A stretch of 64,000 bases of DNA, taken from Acidobacteria bacterium Ga0077534. Lineage in GTDB: Bacteria; Acidobacteriota; Blastocatellia; Pyrinomonadales; Pyrinomonadaceae. The position numbers and the translations under genes are program-made. The notes under the pieces are model-generated. The model made no database searches. It was not told the DNA's origin and saw only the letters and a program-made list of their open reading frames with translations. The stretch is from contig LNEI01000029.1 in assembly GCA_001464455.1 (NCBI GenBank), positions 1 to 64,000 on the forward strand, written 5' to 3'. Below, one piece after another: positions 1-8,051 of this stretch; the stretch's first letter is position 1, and each line of letters starts with the position of its first letter.

Positions 1-2046
1 CTCGCCGACGGTTCAGTGACCGACGCCAAGATCGTGGGCGTTAGCGGTGCGAAGGTGACCGGAGCGGTCGCGACCGCAACCAACGCCACGCAGCTCGGTG
101 GGATCGCCCCAACAGGCTTCATTCAAAACACAACGACCCAGCAGGCGTCGAGCAACTTCAACATCAGCGGAACCGGCACGGCAAATATCTTCAGCGCAAC
201 GACCCAGTTCAACATCGGCACCAACCGGATCCTGGGCATCAGTGGGGGCCTTGCAGTGGGCCTCAATGCCGGTCAGTCTAGCACGGGCGGAGAAAACTCG
301 TTTTTTGGTACGATGGCAGGTCGCGAGAACACGACCGGGTTCGCCAATTCGATCTTCGGCTCGGCAGCAGGCATCCAGAACACCACGGGGAGCGGAAATA
401 GCTATTTCGGAGTAGGGGCGGGACGTGATAATGTCGGCGGCTCGAATAACTCTTTCTTCGGTGTGAGCGCCGGACAGTTCATCGCCTCGGGCAGCAACAA
501 CACCCTAATTGGTGCAAATACAAATTACTTGCCCGGCATTAGTTTTGGAACCGCGATAGGAGCGGGAGCATCCGTGGGGTCGAGCGACACGGTCGTGCTG
601 GGGCGTTCGGCCGATCTGGTTCGCGTACCGGGCAATCTGCTGCTGCTCGGAACCGCGACTGGTAACGGCAGCGGCCTGACGAATCTCAGCGCCGCAAATA
701 TTTCTACCGGAAGCCTCGATCCGGCCCGACTCGGCAACGGCGTCATCCTCAACCAGACCACGCAACAGGGCTCAAGTCACTTTAACATCAGCGGTAGCGG
801 CACGGTCGGGGGCACGCTGTCGGGGAACGTTATCAATTCGGTGACTCAGTTTAATCTTGGCGGTTCTAGGATGTTAAGTGCTCCTGGCAGCGGTAATACC
901 TTCGTTGGTTTGAATGCGGGACAGGCAAACTCTTCCGGTAGTGCTAACACCTTCTTAGGAAGTTTGGCGGGCGACTCGAACACCTCGGGATTTGATAACT
1001 CGTTCTTAGGAAGTAACGCTGGAAGAGAAAACACGAATGGAACGAGCAACACATTCCTCGGAAGTTCCGCGGGAGGCATTAACACGTCAGGTTCTAATAA
1101 CGTCTTTTTGGGCCGAGGGGCGGGTGTTGCAAACACAACGGGGGCAAATAATACGATGGTTGGCGCCGCCGCAAATGCGCTTGGCGATAATCTGACGAAC
1201 GCCGCTGCGATCGGATATCGCGCCGCAGTGGGAGCAAGTAACTCACTCGTGCTCGGAAGCGTCAGCGGCGTAAACGGAGCTGCCAGCAATACGAATGTCG
1301 GCATCGGAACAACTTCACCGACTACGCGGCTCGAGGTGGCTGATAACAACGGCAGCATCCTTTTCGGCGGAGCGGGATGTCCCAGCGGTTCAGTTTCGAT
1401 AGGCCTCAACGGACCCTTTGGCAGCTGTGACACGTTTACTTTGCGGGGCAGCGGGGTTGATGTTTTGCTCAACCGGCCGACGGGGGGTGAGATCTTGTTC
1501 CGCGAGAATAATGGGAATACCCAGATGCGGCTCCGACCTGGCGGTGTACTGCAGCTTGCGACACTAGGTGCAGCCGGGGCGACCGCTCTCTGCCGAAATG
1601 CGTCAAGCGACATCTCCACTTGCTCTTCCTCGCTTCGCTATAAATCCAATATCGCGGACTTCTCACCGGGCCTCGACCTGCTCAACCGGCTGCGGCCCGT
1701 CACCTTTAATTGGAGGGACAGCGGAATGGCGGACCTGGGCCTGGTCGCCGAAGAGGTTGCCGAGATCGAACCGCTCCTGACGACCCTAAACGCCAAAGGC
1801 GAGATCGAGGGCGTTAAATACGACCGCATTGGCGTGGTGCTGGTCAACGCGATCAAAGAGCAGCAATCTCAGATCGAGGCTCAAGCCGTGGAATTGGCCA
1901 GGCAGAGGGAGCTAGGGAAACGACAGCAGTCCCTGATCGAGCGCCTCGAAGAGCGGTTGACACAACTCGAAAACGAGCGGCCTCCGCGGCCAAACGGTAG
2001 AAATATCGAAGGACGAAATACGAGGCCTCGAGCTGGAAAGCAATAG
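1..2046 (+). CDS. Repetitive surface/tail-fibre-like protein with C-terminal S74 chaperone domain (5' truncated)
   Basis: The reading frame is open from base 1, so the gene starts upstream of the window; the GTG at 16 is not a convincing start. The visible part has two blocks of degenerate repeats of about 22-24 residues, built on an N-S-x-F-G-x-x-A-G pattern, like the stacked repeats of trimeric fibre or YadA-head proteins. The last ~130 residues match the peptidase S74/intramolecular chaperone type: SLRYKSNI, then LRPVTFNWRD, GLVAEEVAEI, YDRIGVVLVNAIKEQ and a terminal coiled coil. In that family the domain trimerises the fibre and may cleave itself off. No phage genes are adjacent, so a cell-surface adhesin is as likely as a tail fibre. 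The domain call is firm; the role is inferred. Confidence 0.8.
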   Translation, partial: LADGSVTDAKIVGVSGAKVTGAVATATNATQLGGIAPTGFIQNTTTQQASSNFNISGTGTANIFSATTQFNIGTNRILGISGGLAVGLNAGQSSTGGENSFFGTMAGRENTTGFANSIFGSAAGIQNTTGSGNSYFGVGAGRDNVGGSNNSFFGVSAGQFIASGSNNTLIGANTNYLPGISFGTAIGAGASVGSSDTVVLGRSADLVRVPGNLLLLGTATGNGSGLTNLSAANISTGSLDPARLGNGVILNQTTQQGSSHFNISGSGTVGGTLSGNVINSVTQFNLGGSRMLSAPGSGNTFVGLNAGQANSSGSANTFLGSLAGDSNTSGFDNSFLGSNAGRENTNGTSNTFLGSSAGGINTSGSNNVFLGRGAGVANTTGANNTMVGAAANALGDNLTNAAAIGYRAAVGASNSLVLGSVSGVNGAASNTNVGIGTTSPTTRLEVADNNGSILFGGAGCPSGSVSIGLNGPFGSCDTFTLRGSGVDVLLNRPTGGEILFRENNGNTQMRLRPGGVLQLATLGAAGATALCRNASSDISTCSSSLRYKSNIADFSPGLDLLNRLRPVTFNWRDSGMADLGLVAEEVAEIEPLLTTLNAKGEIEGVKYDRIGVVLVNAIKEQQSQIEAQAVELARQRELGKRQQSLIERLEERLTQLENERPPRPNGRNIEGRNTRPRAGKQ

Positions 2047-2397
2047 CCGATCTCGGCCTTGTCCTGTTTATGAAACATTATTGCACCTAATTTCGTATCA
2101 AATAGCTAGCTTCAGCGATCTTTGACAAGCAAGACCCTTTTCCCGCAAATGTGGAGGCCTCTTAGCACGACAAACGATCAAACAGGTGTAAATTTTCGAG
2201 GACGGGTCATAGGACCCTGACTTACAAAAAGTTTTTGAAAAGTTACGATGTTCGACGATTTTTTCGCCGTAAGCTGTTGATATTTAACGAGTTATTTGTC
2301 CCACGAGAGGCGTGGGACACCCGTGGGACACTTTGGGTAAACTAAGCGTCTCAGACGGTGTAAGTTATTGAGATTGGATGGGTTATTGGTCCGAGGA
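2047..2397. other. Intergenic region with GTGGGAC repeats
   Basis: No credible gene. It contains an 8-bp perfect inverted repeat, GTCCCACG (2298-2305) and CGTGGGAC (2311-2318), with another direct copy of CGTGGGAC at 2322-2329. There is no T-tract, so it is not an obvious intrinsic terminator. It lies downstream of both flanking genes, which converge, so it may still act in 3'-end formation. Confidence 0.4.
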
Positions 2398-3633
2398 TCA
2401 GTAGATCATTCTTGTCTTTATCGTACCCTTGATGTCTTTTAGGATCTCAAAGGCCTCTTTTGACAGGGCCGAGTCCATGTCGAGGATGACGTAGCCGATC
2501 GTATCGTTGGTCTTGAGGTACTGGCCGACGATGTTGATGCCGCGGGCGGAGAGACGGGAGTTGATCTCGCCGAGGACGCCGGGGATGTTTTGGTGAATAT
2601 GAAGGATGCGGTGTGTTCCGGCCTGTGGCGGCAGGGAAACAGGTGGAACGGTATGCGAACCTTCGCTGGTGCCGAGTTCGAGGTATTTGATAAGTTTTGC
2701 GGTCACGTCTAGGCCGATGTTTGCCTGTGCCTCCTCTGTCGAACCGCCAATGTGCGGTGTGAGGATGACGTTCGGGAGCTTCTGTAGAACCGTCTCGAAA
2801 GGATCGCCGTTCTTTTCAGGCTCAACCGGAAAAACATCTACGGCCGCTCCGGAAATATGGCCGCTAGAGACCGCATCGCGTAAGGCTACGAGATCTACTA
2901 CGTCGCCACGGCTGTGATTGATGAGGATCGCTCCGGGCTGCATGTCGCGAAGGGCATTCCCATTGATCATGTTCCGAGTCGTTGCATCTGACGGGACATG
3001 AAGCGTAACGATATTTGACTGGGCAAGCAGCTCTTTCAGCTCACGGACCTGTTTCGCATTGCCGAGCGGCAGTTTGATCGCGATGTCGTAGTAAACGACA
3101 TGCATTCCCATCGCCTCGGCGAGATTCGAGACCTGCGAACCGATATTGCCATAACCGATGATGCCGAGTGTTTTGCCGCGAAGCTCGTAGCTACCTTTAG
3201 CGTCCTTCAGCCACTCACCGCGATGTGCGGCTGCATTCTTGTCCGCTATCTTGCGTATCAGCATCACGCACAAGCCGATCACAAGCTCGGCAACCGAGCG
3301 GGTGTTGGAGTAAGGAGCGTTAAAAACCGCAACGCCGTTGTCCGTCGCCGCCGCAAGGTCGATCTGATTGACGCCGATACAAAACGCCCCGATCGCGAGC
3401 AATTTATCAGCCGCCTCGATCACCGGCCGCGTTATCTGCGTCTTCGACCTGATGCCGATCAGGTGAACACCCTTGACCGCCTCGATCAGCTGCTCTTCGC
3501 TCAAAGCCCCGCCGAGCCGGGTGATCTCGTGATAGTCGCCCGCCTCGAACTCGGCGACGGCCGCGTCGGAGATATTCTCGAGCAAGAGGATCTTGATCTT
3601 GTTACGCGGATAAGATGTAGCGGCGGCGTTCAT
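2398..3633 (-). CDS. serA: D-3-phosphoglycerate dehydrogenase
   Basis: Oxidises 3-phosphoglycerate to 3-phosphohydroxypyruvate with NAD+, the first step of serine synthesis. From the ATG at 3633 the protein is 411 residues, close to the 410 of E. coli SerA, which it resembles along its length. Visible landmarks are FCIGVNQIDL, the nucleotide-binding LGIIGYGNIGSQ near residue 160, the INHSRGDVVD arginine, the PVEPE glutamate, the TPHIGGS histidine and a C-terminal ACT domain (about 340-411) that in this type binds serine for feedback inhibition. A longer frame starts at a TTG at 3675, but it only adds a non-homologous extension reaching into the divergent promoter. It is the short, ACT-only type without an ASB domain. 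Confidence 0.95.
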   Translation of the reverse strand: MNAAATSYPRNKIKILLLENISDAAVAEFEAGDYHEITRLGGALSEEQLIEAVKGVHLIGIRSKTQITRPVIEAADKLLAIGAFCIGVNQIDLAAATDNGVAVFNAPYSNTRSVAELVIGLCVMLIRKIADKNAAAHRGEWLKDAKGSYELRGKTLGIIGYGNIGSQVSNLAEAMGMHVVYYDIAIKLPLGNAKQVRELKELLAQSNIVTLHVPSDATTRNMINGNALRDMQPGAILINHSRGDVVDLVALRDAVSSGHISGAAVDVFPVEPEKNGDPFETVLQKLPNVILTPHIGGSTEEAQANIGLDVTAKLIKYLELGTSEGSHTVPPVSLPPQAGTHRILHIHQNIPGVLGEINSRLSARGINIVGQYLKTNDTIGYVILDMDSALSKEAFEILKDIKGTIKTRMIY

Positions 3634-3682
3634 AAAAATTAGATTGTAGCGGGAAACTGGCGTGAGTAAAAACAAATCGGGA

Positions 3683-3688
3683 TATAAT
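3683..3688 (+). promoter_or_regulatory. -10-like TATAAT for the GH109-like gene
   Basis: A perfect TATAAT lies 29 bases upstream of the next ATG and within 50 bases of the divergent serA start. No good -35 is visible at 16-18 bp spacing. Confidence 0.4.
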
Positions 3689-3717
3689 GGTCAAAACCTA
3701 ACAGGGAAACTACATAA

Positions 3718-5103
3718 ATGACTGAAAACAAACAGACACGTCGCGAGATGCTGCGAAATACGGCGTTGGCCGGATTTGGCCTGAGCCTTTTTGGTATTGA
3801 GACCAAAGCCGCTGCTTCAGACGAACATGTCCTTAGCGAATTGATCGCCGGACCACCGCAGGCGGCGAAAACGATGATCGGCGTGCCGTTTGAGCGGCGT
3901 GATACGGTGCGAGTCGCTATGATCGGCACAGGCTTGCGTGGCCGCAGCATTTTAAGCGAATTCGTTAACATCCCGAATGTTAAGGTCACCGCGATCTGCG
4001 ACATCGCGAGGGAAAAGACTAACAAAGCTAAAGCGATGGTCGAAAAAGCGGGACAACCGGCTCCGGCGGTTTACGTAAACGGCGATCGCGGCTATGCCGA
4101 GCTGCTCAAGCGTGACGACATCGACGTCGTCTATATCGCGACGCCTTGGGAATGGCACGTTCCGCAGGCTCTCGACGCGATGAAGGCGGGAAAGCATGTT
4201 GCACTCGAAGTGCCCGCCGCCTACACGATCAAGGAGTTGTGGCAGTTAGTCGACACTTCGGAACGCACCCGCAAGCACATGATGATGATGGAGAATTGCT
4301 GCTACGATTACGACGAGCTGCTGATCCTGAACATGGTGCGGGCCGGTGTTTTCGGCGAATTGGTTCACGGCGAAGCAGCGTACAACCACGACCTGCGGGC
4401 GATCCTTTTCGAAACCAAGGACGAAGGTCTTTGGCGGCGTGCTCATCACACGCTTCGCGACAGTAACCTTTATCCAACACACGGCCTCGGCCCGGTCGCG
4501 AACTACATGGACATCAATCGCGGTGACAAATTCGATTTTATGGTCGCGATGAGCTCTGGAAGTCTTGGTTTGCAGGATTATCGAAAAGAAAAACTCGACG
4601 CTAACGATCCGCGGCAGAAGGAGGTCTACAAGGCCGGTGATTACAATACCAATCTTATCAAAACCGCTAAGGGCCGCTCGATCATGGTCCAGCACAACGT
4701 CACGACGCCCCGTCCGTATGACCGGATCAATCTGATCCAGGGAACGAAGGGGATCTTTCGCGATTATCCTTCGCGAATCTATGTCGAAAAAGACAAAGCC
4801 GATCACCGCTGGCAGACCATTGACGCATACAAGGAAAAATACGAACACAACCTCTGGCGCGTAGTCGGCGAACAGGCCCGCAAACTCGGGGGGCATGGCG
4901 GAATGGACTACCTGATGTGCTGGCGGCTAGTTCAATGCATGCGAGAGGGCCTGGTTCCGGACATGGACGTCTACGACGCCGCCGCTTGGAGCGCTCCGGG
5001 ACCGCTGAGCGAGATCTCAGTCCAGAATGGCTCAATGCCGGTCAAGTTTCCTGATTTTACGAGAGGGGAATGGAGGAAGACGAGGACATCGATACCGTCC
5101 TGA
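3718..5103 (+). CDS. Tat-exported Gfo/Idh/MocA-fold oxidoreductase, GH109-like
   Basis: The N-terminus has a twin-arginine motif (TRREML, residues 7-12) and a hydrophobic stretch, so export in folded form by Tat is expected. A Rossmann motif, VAMIGTGLRGRS, follows around residue 65, with a Gfo/Idh/MocA dehydrogenase layout. The segments EVPAAYT, MMMENCCYDYDELLILNMVR, FGELVHGEAAYNHDLR and YPTHGLGPVANYMDINRGD are those of glycoside hydrolase family 109, whose members use tightly bound NAD+ to cleave alpha-N-acetylgalactosamine. At 461 residues it is the usual length. Substrate cannot be settled from sequence; another glycosidase of the same fold is possible. It stands alone between serA (divergent) and a convergent PilZ gene. 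Confidence 0.85.
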   Translation: MTENKQTRREMLRNTALAGFGLSLFGIETKAAASDEHVLSELIAGPPQAAKTMIGVPFERRDTVRVAMIGTGLRGRSILSEFVNIPNVKVTAICDIAREKTNKAKAMVEKAGQPAPAVYVNGDRGYAELLKRDDIDVVYIATPWEWHVPQALDAMKAGKHVALEVPAAYTIKELWQLVDTSERTRKHMMMMENCCYDYDELLILNMVRAGVFGELVHGEAAYNHDLRAILFETKDEGLWRRAHHTLRDSNLYPTHGLGPVANYMDINRGDKFDFMVAMSSGSLGLQDYRKEKLDANDPRQKEVYKAGDYNTNLIKTAKGRSIMVQHNVTTPRPYDRINLIQGTKGIFRDYPSRIYVEKDKADHRWQTIDAYKEKYEHNLWRVVGEQARKLGGHGGMDYLMCWRLVQCMREGLVPDMDVYDAAAWSAPGPLSEISVQNGSMPVKFPDFTRGEWRKTRTSIPS

Positions 5104-5135
5104 CAGATACACAACGTCGTGGCGGCCAAGACTTC

Positions 5136-5501
5136 TTACCAATCATCGGCGGCTTCTGGTTGGGCGGCGGCGAGCGTTGCTCCGGCGACTTCCCAGACCT
5201 TCTTTTTCCATTCGCGGAGGCCCTCGGTTAGCATTAGGGCAGCCTGGGGGTGAGAGGCGTTGCGTTCGACGCGAATGACCTCGCCGACGACGGAAACTTC
5301 ATCGTCCGGGTTTTCGGTGACCGTCAAGTGGACCTTGCCTCCGACGTTTGGCAGGACTCGCGGCAGGTAAACGAGAGTGCCGTGCGGCCCGACATTATCG
5401 GTCAGGCCCTCCTGGATAACCTCTTTTCCCTTCTCATCCTTCCATCGGACCCGGATCGGAAACGATATAACATGCCTGGCACCCTGACGTCTTTCGCGCA
5501 T
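5136..5501 (-). CDS. PilZ domain protein
   Basis: A 121-residue single-domain protein. It begins with an arginine-rich MRERRQGARH segment, followed by a small beta-barrel pattern with TDNVGPHGTLVYLP near residues 34-47 and GEVIRVER further on. That matches the PilZ layout, in which an N-terminal RxxxR and a later D/NxSxxG motif bind cyclic di-GMP. Here the second motif reads DNVGPHG, with the serine replaced, so nucleotide binding may be weak or absent. PilZ proteins usually act as effectors on motility or polysaccharide machinery; no target gene lies nearby. Confidence 0.7.
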   Translation of the reverse strand: MRERRQGARHVISFPIRVRWKDEKGKEVIQEGLTDNVGPHGTLVYLPRVLPNVGGKVHLTVTENPDDEVSVVGEVIRVERNASHPQAALMLTEGLREWKKKVWEVAGATLAAAQPEAADDW

Positions 5502-5663
5502 ATAGAATTCACTCCAAAATGACAGTGTTGGCGGGGCGTATACAGAGCCAAAATGGCTAGATTCCGCATCAGAATAGTATCAGAATAGCAGATCTTTTTA
5601 CACCCCTAAGCGCCTTAGGATCCAATAATTGCATATGGAATAAGGGGTTGCGGTTTCACAGAG

Positions 5664-5693
5664 TTGGACAAAACAGTCGCGAATTGCTATCAT
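5664..5693 (+). promoter_or_regulatory. Candidate sigma70-like promoter of the 3D-domain gene
   Basis: TTGGAC at 5664-5669 and TATCAT at 5688-5693 are separated by 18 bases. A start near 5700 would leave a 5' leader of about 145 nt before the ATG at 5845. I could not match that leader to a riboswitch consensus. The rest of the 340-base gap (5502-5841) shows nothing else. Confidence 0.4.
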
Positions 5694-5844
5694 CTCTATA
5701 AGTTCCGACTCACCGGAGGACGGAAACAGGTCGAAATGTGTCGGCCGAAACAGTCTTCGTGCGATGCGAATAGTGGCTGATGACCCAAATCTCAGACGCT
5801 ATTTTTGCGTTTAAACGGAGTACGAATTAGAAGGAGAATGATTG

Positions 5845-6384
5845 ATGAAAAATCTCGTTAGAGGAGGCGCGATCCTGTCCATTTTGGCAATGTGCGTTGC
5901 ACTCGTGTACGCCAATGTCGGCACAGAATCCACTCTCGCTATAGCGAATGATTCGCAAGACATTATCGAAAATACAATTTCCGATACGACAGATAACGTT
6001 TTAATAGATCCGATAGATAACGTTTTCACAAACGACCAGATCGAAACGGTGGACGACACCAAAAAGAAACTGGTCAAGACAACCGGCTCGTCAAAAGCAG
6101 TCGGTGCAGGCGTGAGCCGCGGAGCATTCTCGGCGACCGCCTACTGCCTGAAAGGACGAACGGCCATGGGCCACGGAGTTCGTCGCGGAATTATCGCGGC
6201 CGATCCGAGAGTTCTCAAACTCGGTTCGAAAGTTACAGTTAATGCCGGCGCCTGGAGCGGAACGTATTTGGTTTCCGACACGGGCGGTGCCATTAAGGGT
6301 AAAAAACTCGATATCTGGGTCCCTAACTGCGGCGAAGCACGCAAGTTTGGCCGCCGAACCGTTCAGGTTTATTCAGCTCAATAA
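5845..6384 (+). CDS. Secreted 3D-domain protein (cell-wall hydrolase type)
   Basis: The N-terminus is a signal peptide (MKNLVRGGAILSILAMC onward). A linker rich in Asp, Asn and Thr follows, then a C-terminal 3D domain from about residue 90 with FSATAYCLKG, GIIAADPRVL, YLVSDTGG and KLDIWVPNC. These carry the three aspartates that name the fold, shared with MltA-type lytic transglycosylases and Rpf/YocH-like proteins that cut or remodel peptidoglycan. ATG 5845 is chosen because AAGGAG (5831-5836) sits 8 bases upstream; the TTG just before it is too close. The gene is monocistronic, with its own promoter candidate and terminator. Confidence 0.85.
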   Translation: MKNLVRGGAILSILAMCVALVYANVGTESTLAIANDSQDIIENTISDTTDNVLIDPIDNVFTNDQIETVDDTKKKLVKTTGSSKAVGAGVSRGAFSATAYCLKGRTAMGHGVRRGIIAADPRVLKLGSKVTVNAGAWSGTYLVSDTGGAIKGKKLDIWVPNCGEARKFGRRTVQVYSAQ

Positions 6385-6419
6385 TTAAAATAACTATATT
6401 TAGATTGCTATTTTTGCAG

Positions 6420-6445
6420 AGCCCCGAACTTTCGGGGCTTTTTTC
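6420..6445 (+). terminator. Intrinsic terminator after the 3D-domain gene
   Basis: AGCCCCGA / TCGGGGCT stem with a 4-base loop followed by six T. It lies between the convergent 3D-domain and aguB genes. Confidence 0.85.
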
Positions 6446-6463
6446 ACGGACATATTCGCGGGT

Positions 6464-7354
6464 CTAATCGATAAAACGTTTCGTAATGTCACCGTACTCG
6501 TCGATCCGCCGGTCGCGAAGGAATGGCCAATGGCGGCGGACTTCCTGGACACGCATTGGGTCGACCTCGCCGATCACGACCTGCTCGGTTTCGTCTACGG
6601 CTTCAGCGACGATAACGCCAAACGGGTCACTCAGGAATGTTCGGCCCCAAAACTCGATACCCGGCGTGCCTTCGATCATTATCTCGTGGCCGACACGGTT
6701 AACGCCCGCTACATAGACGCCGTTCGCGATCGCGTGTGATCGCTGGATCGTCCGCCACGCATCCTGTTGCTGATGGCCAAACTCTGCCTTTTCATCGGGG
6801 TGCCAGCCAATTGCCGTTGGATAAAACAAGATCTCGGCCCCGCGAAGTGCGGTTAACCGTGCACCTTCCGGATACCACTGATCCCAGCAGATGAGTGTGC
6901 CTATCCGGCCAAAGTCAGTATCGAACGCCTTAAAGCCCATGTCGCCGGGGGTGAAATAAAACTTCTCATAATAGGCCGGATCGTCGGGAATATGCATCTT
7001 TCGATACACGCCGGCGACGGGCTCGCCTGGCTTAACTATTACTAGCGAGTTGTGATAAAGTCCCAGAGCTCGTTCCTCAAAGATCGGAGCGATGACCGTG
7101 ATTCCAAATTCGTCTGCGACTTTCGACAAGGCCTGTGTCGATGGCCCAGCGAGCGGTTCGGCCAAGTCAAACTGGCTGTGATCCTCGGCCTGGCAGAAGT
7201 ACCTCGACCGAAACATCTCTGGCAAGCAGACGATCTTTGCTCCACGACCTGCGGCCTCACGAACGAACTCAACGGCCTTCGCAAGGTTTGCGTCGATGTC
7301 ATTGCTCATCGACATTTGCACGAGTCCGACAACGTATTTATCACGCTTTTGCAT
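6464..7354 (-). CDS. aguB: N-carbamoylputrescine amidohydrolase
   Basis: A nitrilase-superfamily enzyme that hydrolyses N-carbamoylputrescine to putrescine, CO2 and ammonia, the last step of the agmatine deiminase route. The Glu-Lys-Cys triad is visible: E46 in CLPEMF, K119 in YRKMHIPD and C156 in LICWDQWYPE. GWHPDEKAEFGHQQQDAWRTIQRSHAIANG is characteristic of this subfamily rather than of beta-ureidopropionase or nitrilase. At 296 residues it is full length. The partner enzyme, agmatine deiminase, is encoded at 47936-49018 rather than next door, so the pathway is split within this chromosome segment. Confidence 0.93.
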   Translation of the reverse strand: MQKRDKYVVGLVQMSMSNDIDANLAKAVEFVREAAGRGAKIVCLPEMFRSRYFCQAEDHSQFDLAEPLAGPSTQALSKVADEFGITVIAPIFEERALGLYHNSLVIVKPGEPVAGVYRKMHIPDDPAYYEKFYFTPGDMGFKAFDTDFGRIGTLICWDQWYPEGARLTALRGAEILFYPTAIGWHPDEKAEFGHQQQDAWRTIQRSHAIANGVYVAGVNRVGHEIMIEGTPGIEFWGRTFLSDPFGVIVAEAVDETEQVVIGEVDPMRVQEVRRHWPFLRDRRIDEYGDITKRFID

Positions 7355-7416
7355 TCATTTAGAATACATTCGATTGGGAGATTTAGTAAACAAATGACGT
7401 TGAATGCTCAGCAGGT

Positions 7417-7929
7417 CTACTGATTTGGCTTGGTCCGCTTCGGGGGCTTGGGTTTTGAGGTCTCTGCGGGCGGTTTTAGGAACTTCGAGGCCGAAGTGAC
7501 ACCGGAAACACCTACGCCCTTAATCTCAAACTCGACATTTTTTGCGATCTTGCCGTCAAGGAAAACCTCGACACGATACTTGCCCGGTGTCCATTTGCCT
7601 TCGGGGCGGCCGGTAAAATTCACACGATTCTGTCTCTCATTGGTCGTATAGCTCGCAGAAACGACCTTCGTTTCCGGCCGAACTCCGCTAACGCTGACAG
7701 CGACGAAATTCATCTTGATCACCGCCTTCGCGTTCGAATCCAGTACGACCACGCAATAGATCGGCACATCAGTAACGCGAAACTCCGCTGTTGGATCGCC
7801 AGCCCGGCCTTCGCCATCGTCCTTTGCAAGATATACGTCCTCGACCGCCGGCGGCGTGGGCAGCTCGCTCTGAGCAAGGATCGCGATCGAGAGGATCAGA
7901 CATACGACGACCGTGTATAAAGCTTTCAC
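7417..7929 (-). CDS. Hypothetical secreted protein
   Basis: A 170-residue protein with an N-terminal signal peptide (VKALYTVVVCLILSIAILAQS). The body looks beta-rich, with FRVTDVPIYCVVVLDSNAKAVI and GKWTPGKYRVEVFLDGK, resembling an Ig-like or accessory-domain fold. The tail is basic and proline/lysine-rich (KPPKRTKPNQ). The GTG at 7929 is chosen because AAGGAG lies 7 bases upstream and the signal peptide begins there; the longer frame to 8028 would add a non-signal extension over the divergent promoter. I do not recognise the family. A periplasmic or outer-surface location is inferred. Confidence 0.65.
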   Translation of the reverse strand: MKALYTVVVCLILSIAILAQSELPTPPAVEDVYLAKDDGEGRAGDPTAEFRVTDVPIYCVVVLDSNAKAVIKMNFVAVSVSGVRPETKVVSASYTTNERQNRVNFTGRPEGKWTPGKYRVEVFLDGKIAKNVEFEIKGVGVSGVTSASKFLKPPAETSKPKPPKRTKPNQ

Positions 7930-8035
7930 GTTGTAACTCCTTAGTTGGTGCCAACCATTGGAACCGTAAACCGCCGGTTTAGTTGCATCGCCCGAGCGCA
8001 CTTTTTTTGAGCCCGCACAACCCAACATCGGATGT

Positions 8036-8041
8036 TATAAT
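8036..8041 (+). promoter_or_regulatory. -10-like TATAAT for the DUF58 gene
   Basis: Perfect TATAAT 10 bases before ATG 8052, implying a leaderless or very short-leader transcript if used. No clear -35. Confidence 0.35.
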
Positions 8042-8051
8042 CAGCTTCTCG

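Noticed and set aside
5694-5844. c-di-AMP or c-di-GMP riboswitch in the 3D-domain leader
   Set aside because: I could not match the conserved core of either class by eye, so only an unassigned leader is reported.
7930-8028. N-terminal extension of the secreted protein at 7417-7929
   Set aside because: The extension lacks a signal peptide and overlaps the divergent promoter, while GTG 7929 has an AAGGAG site.
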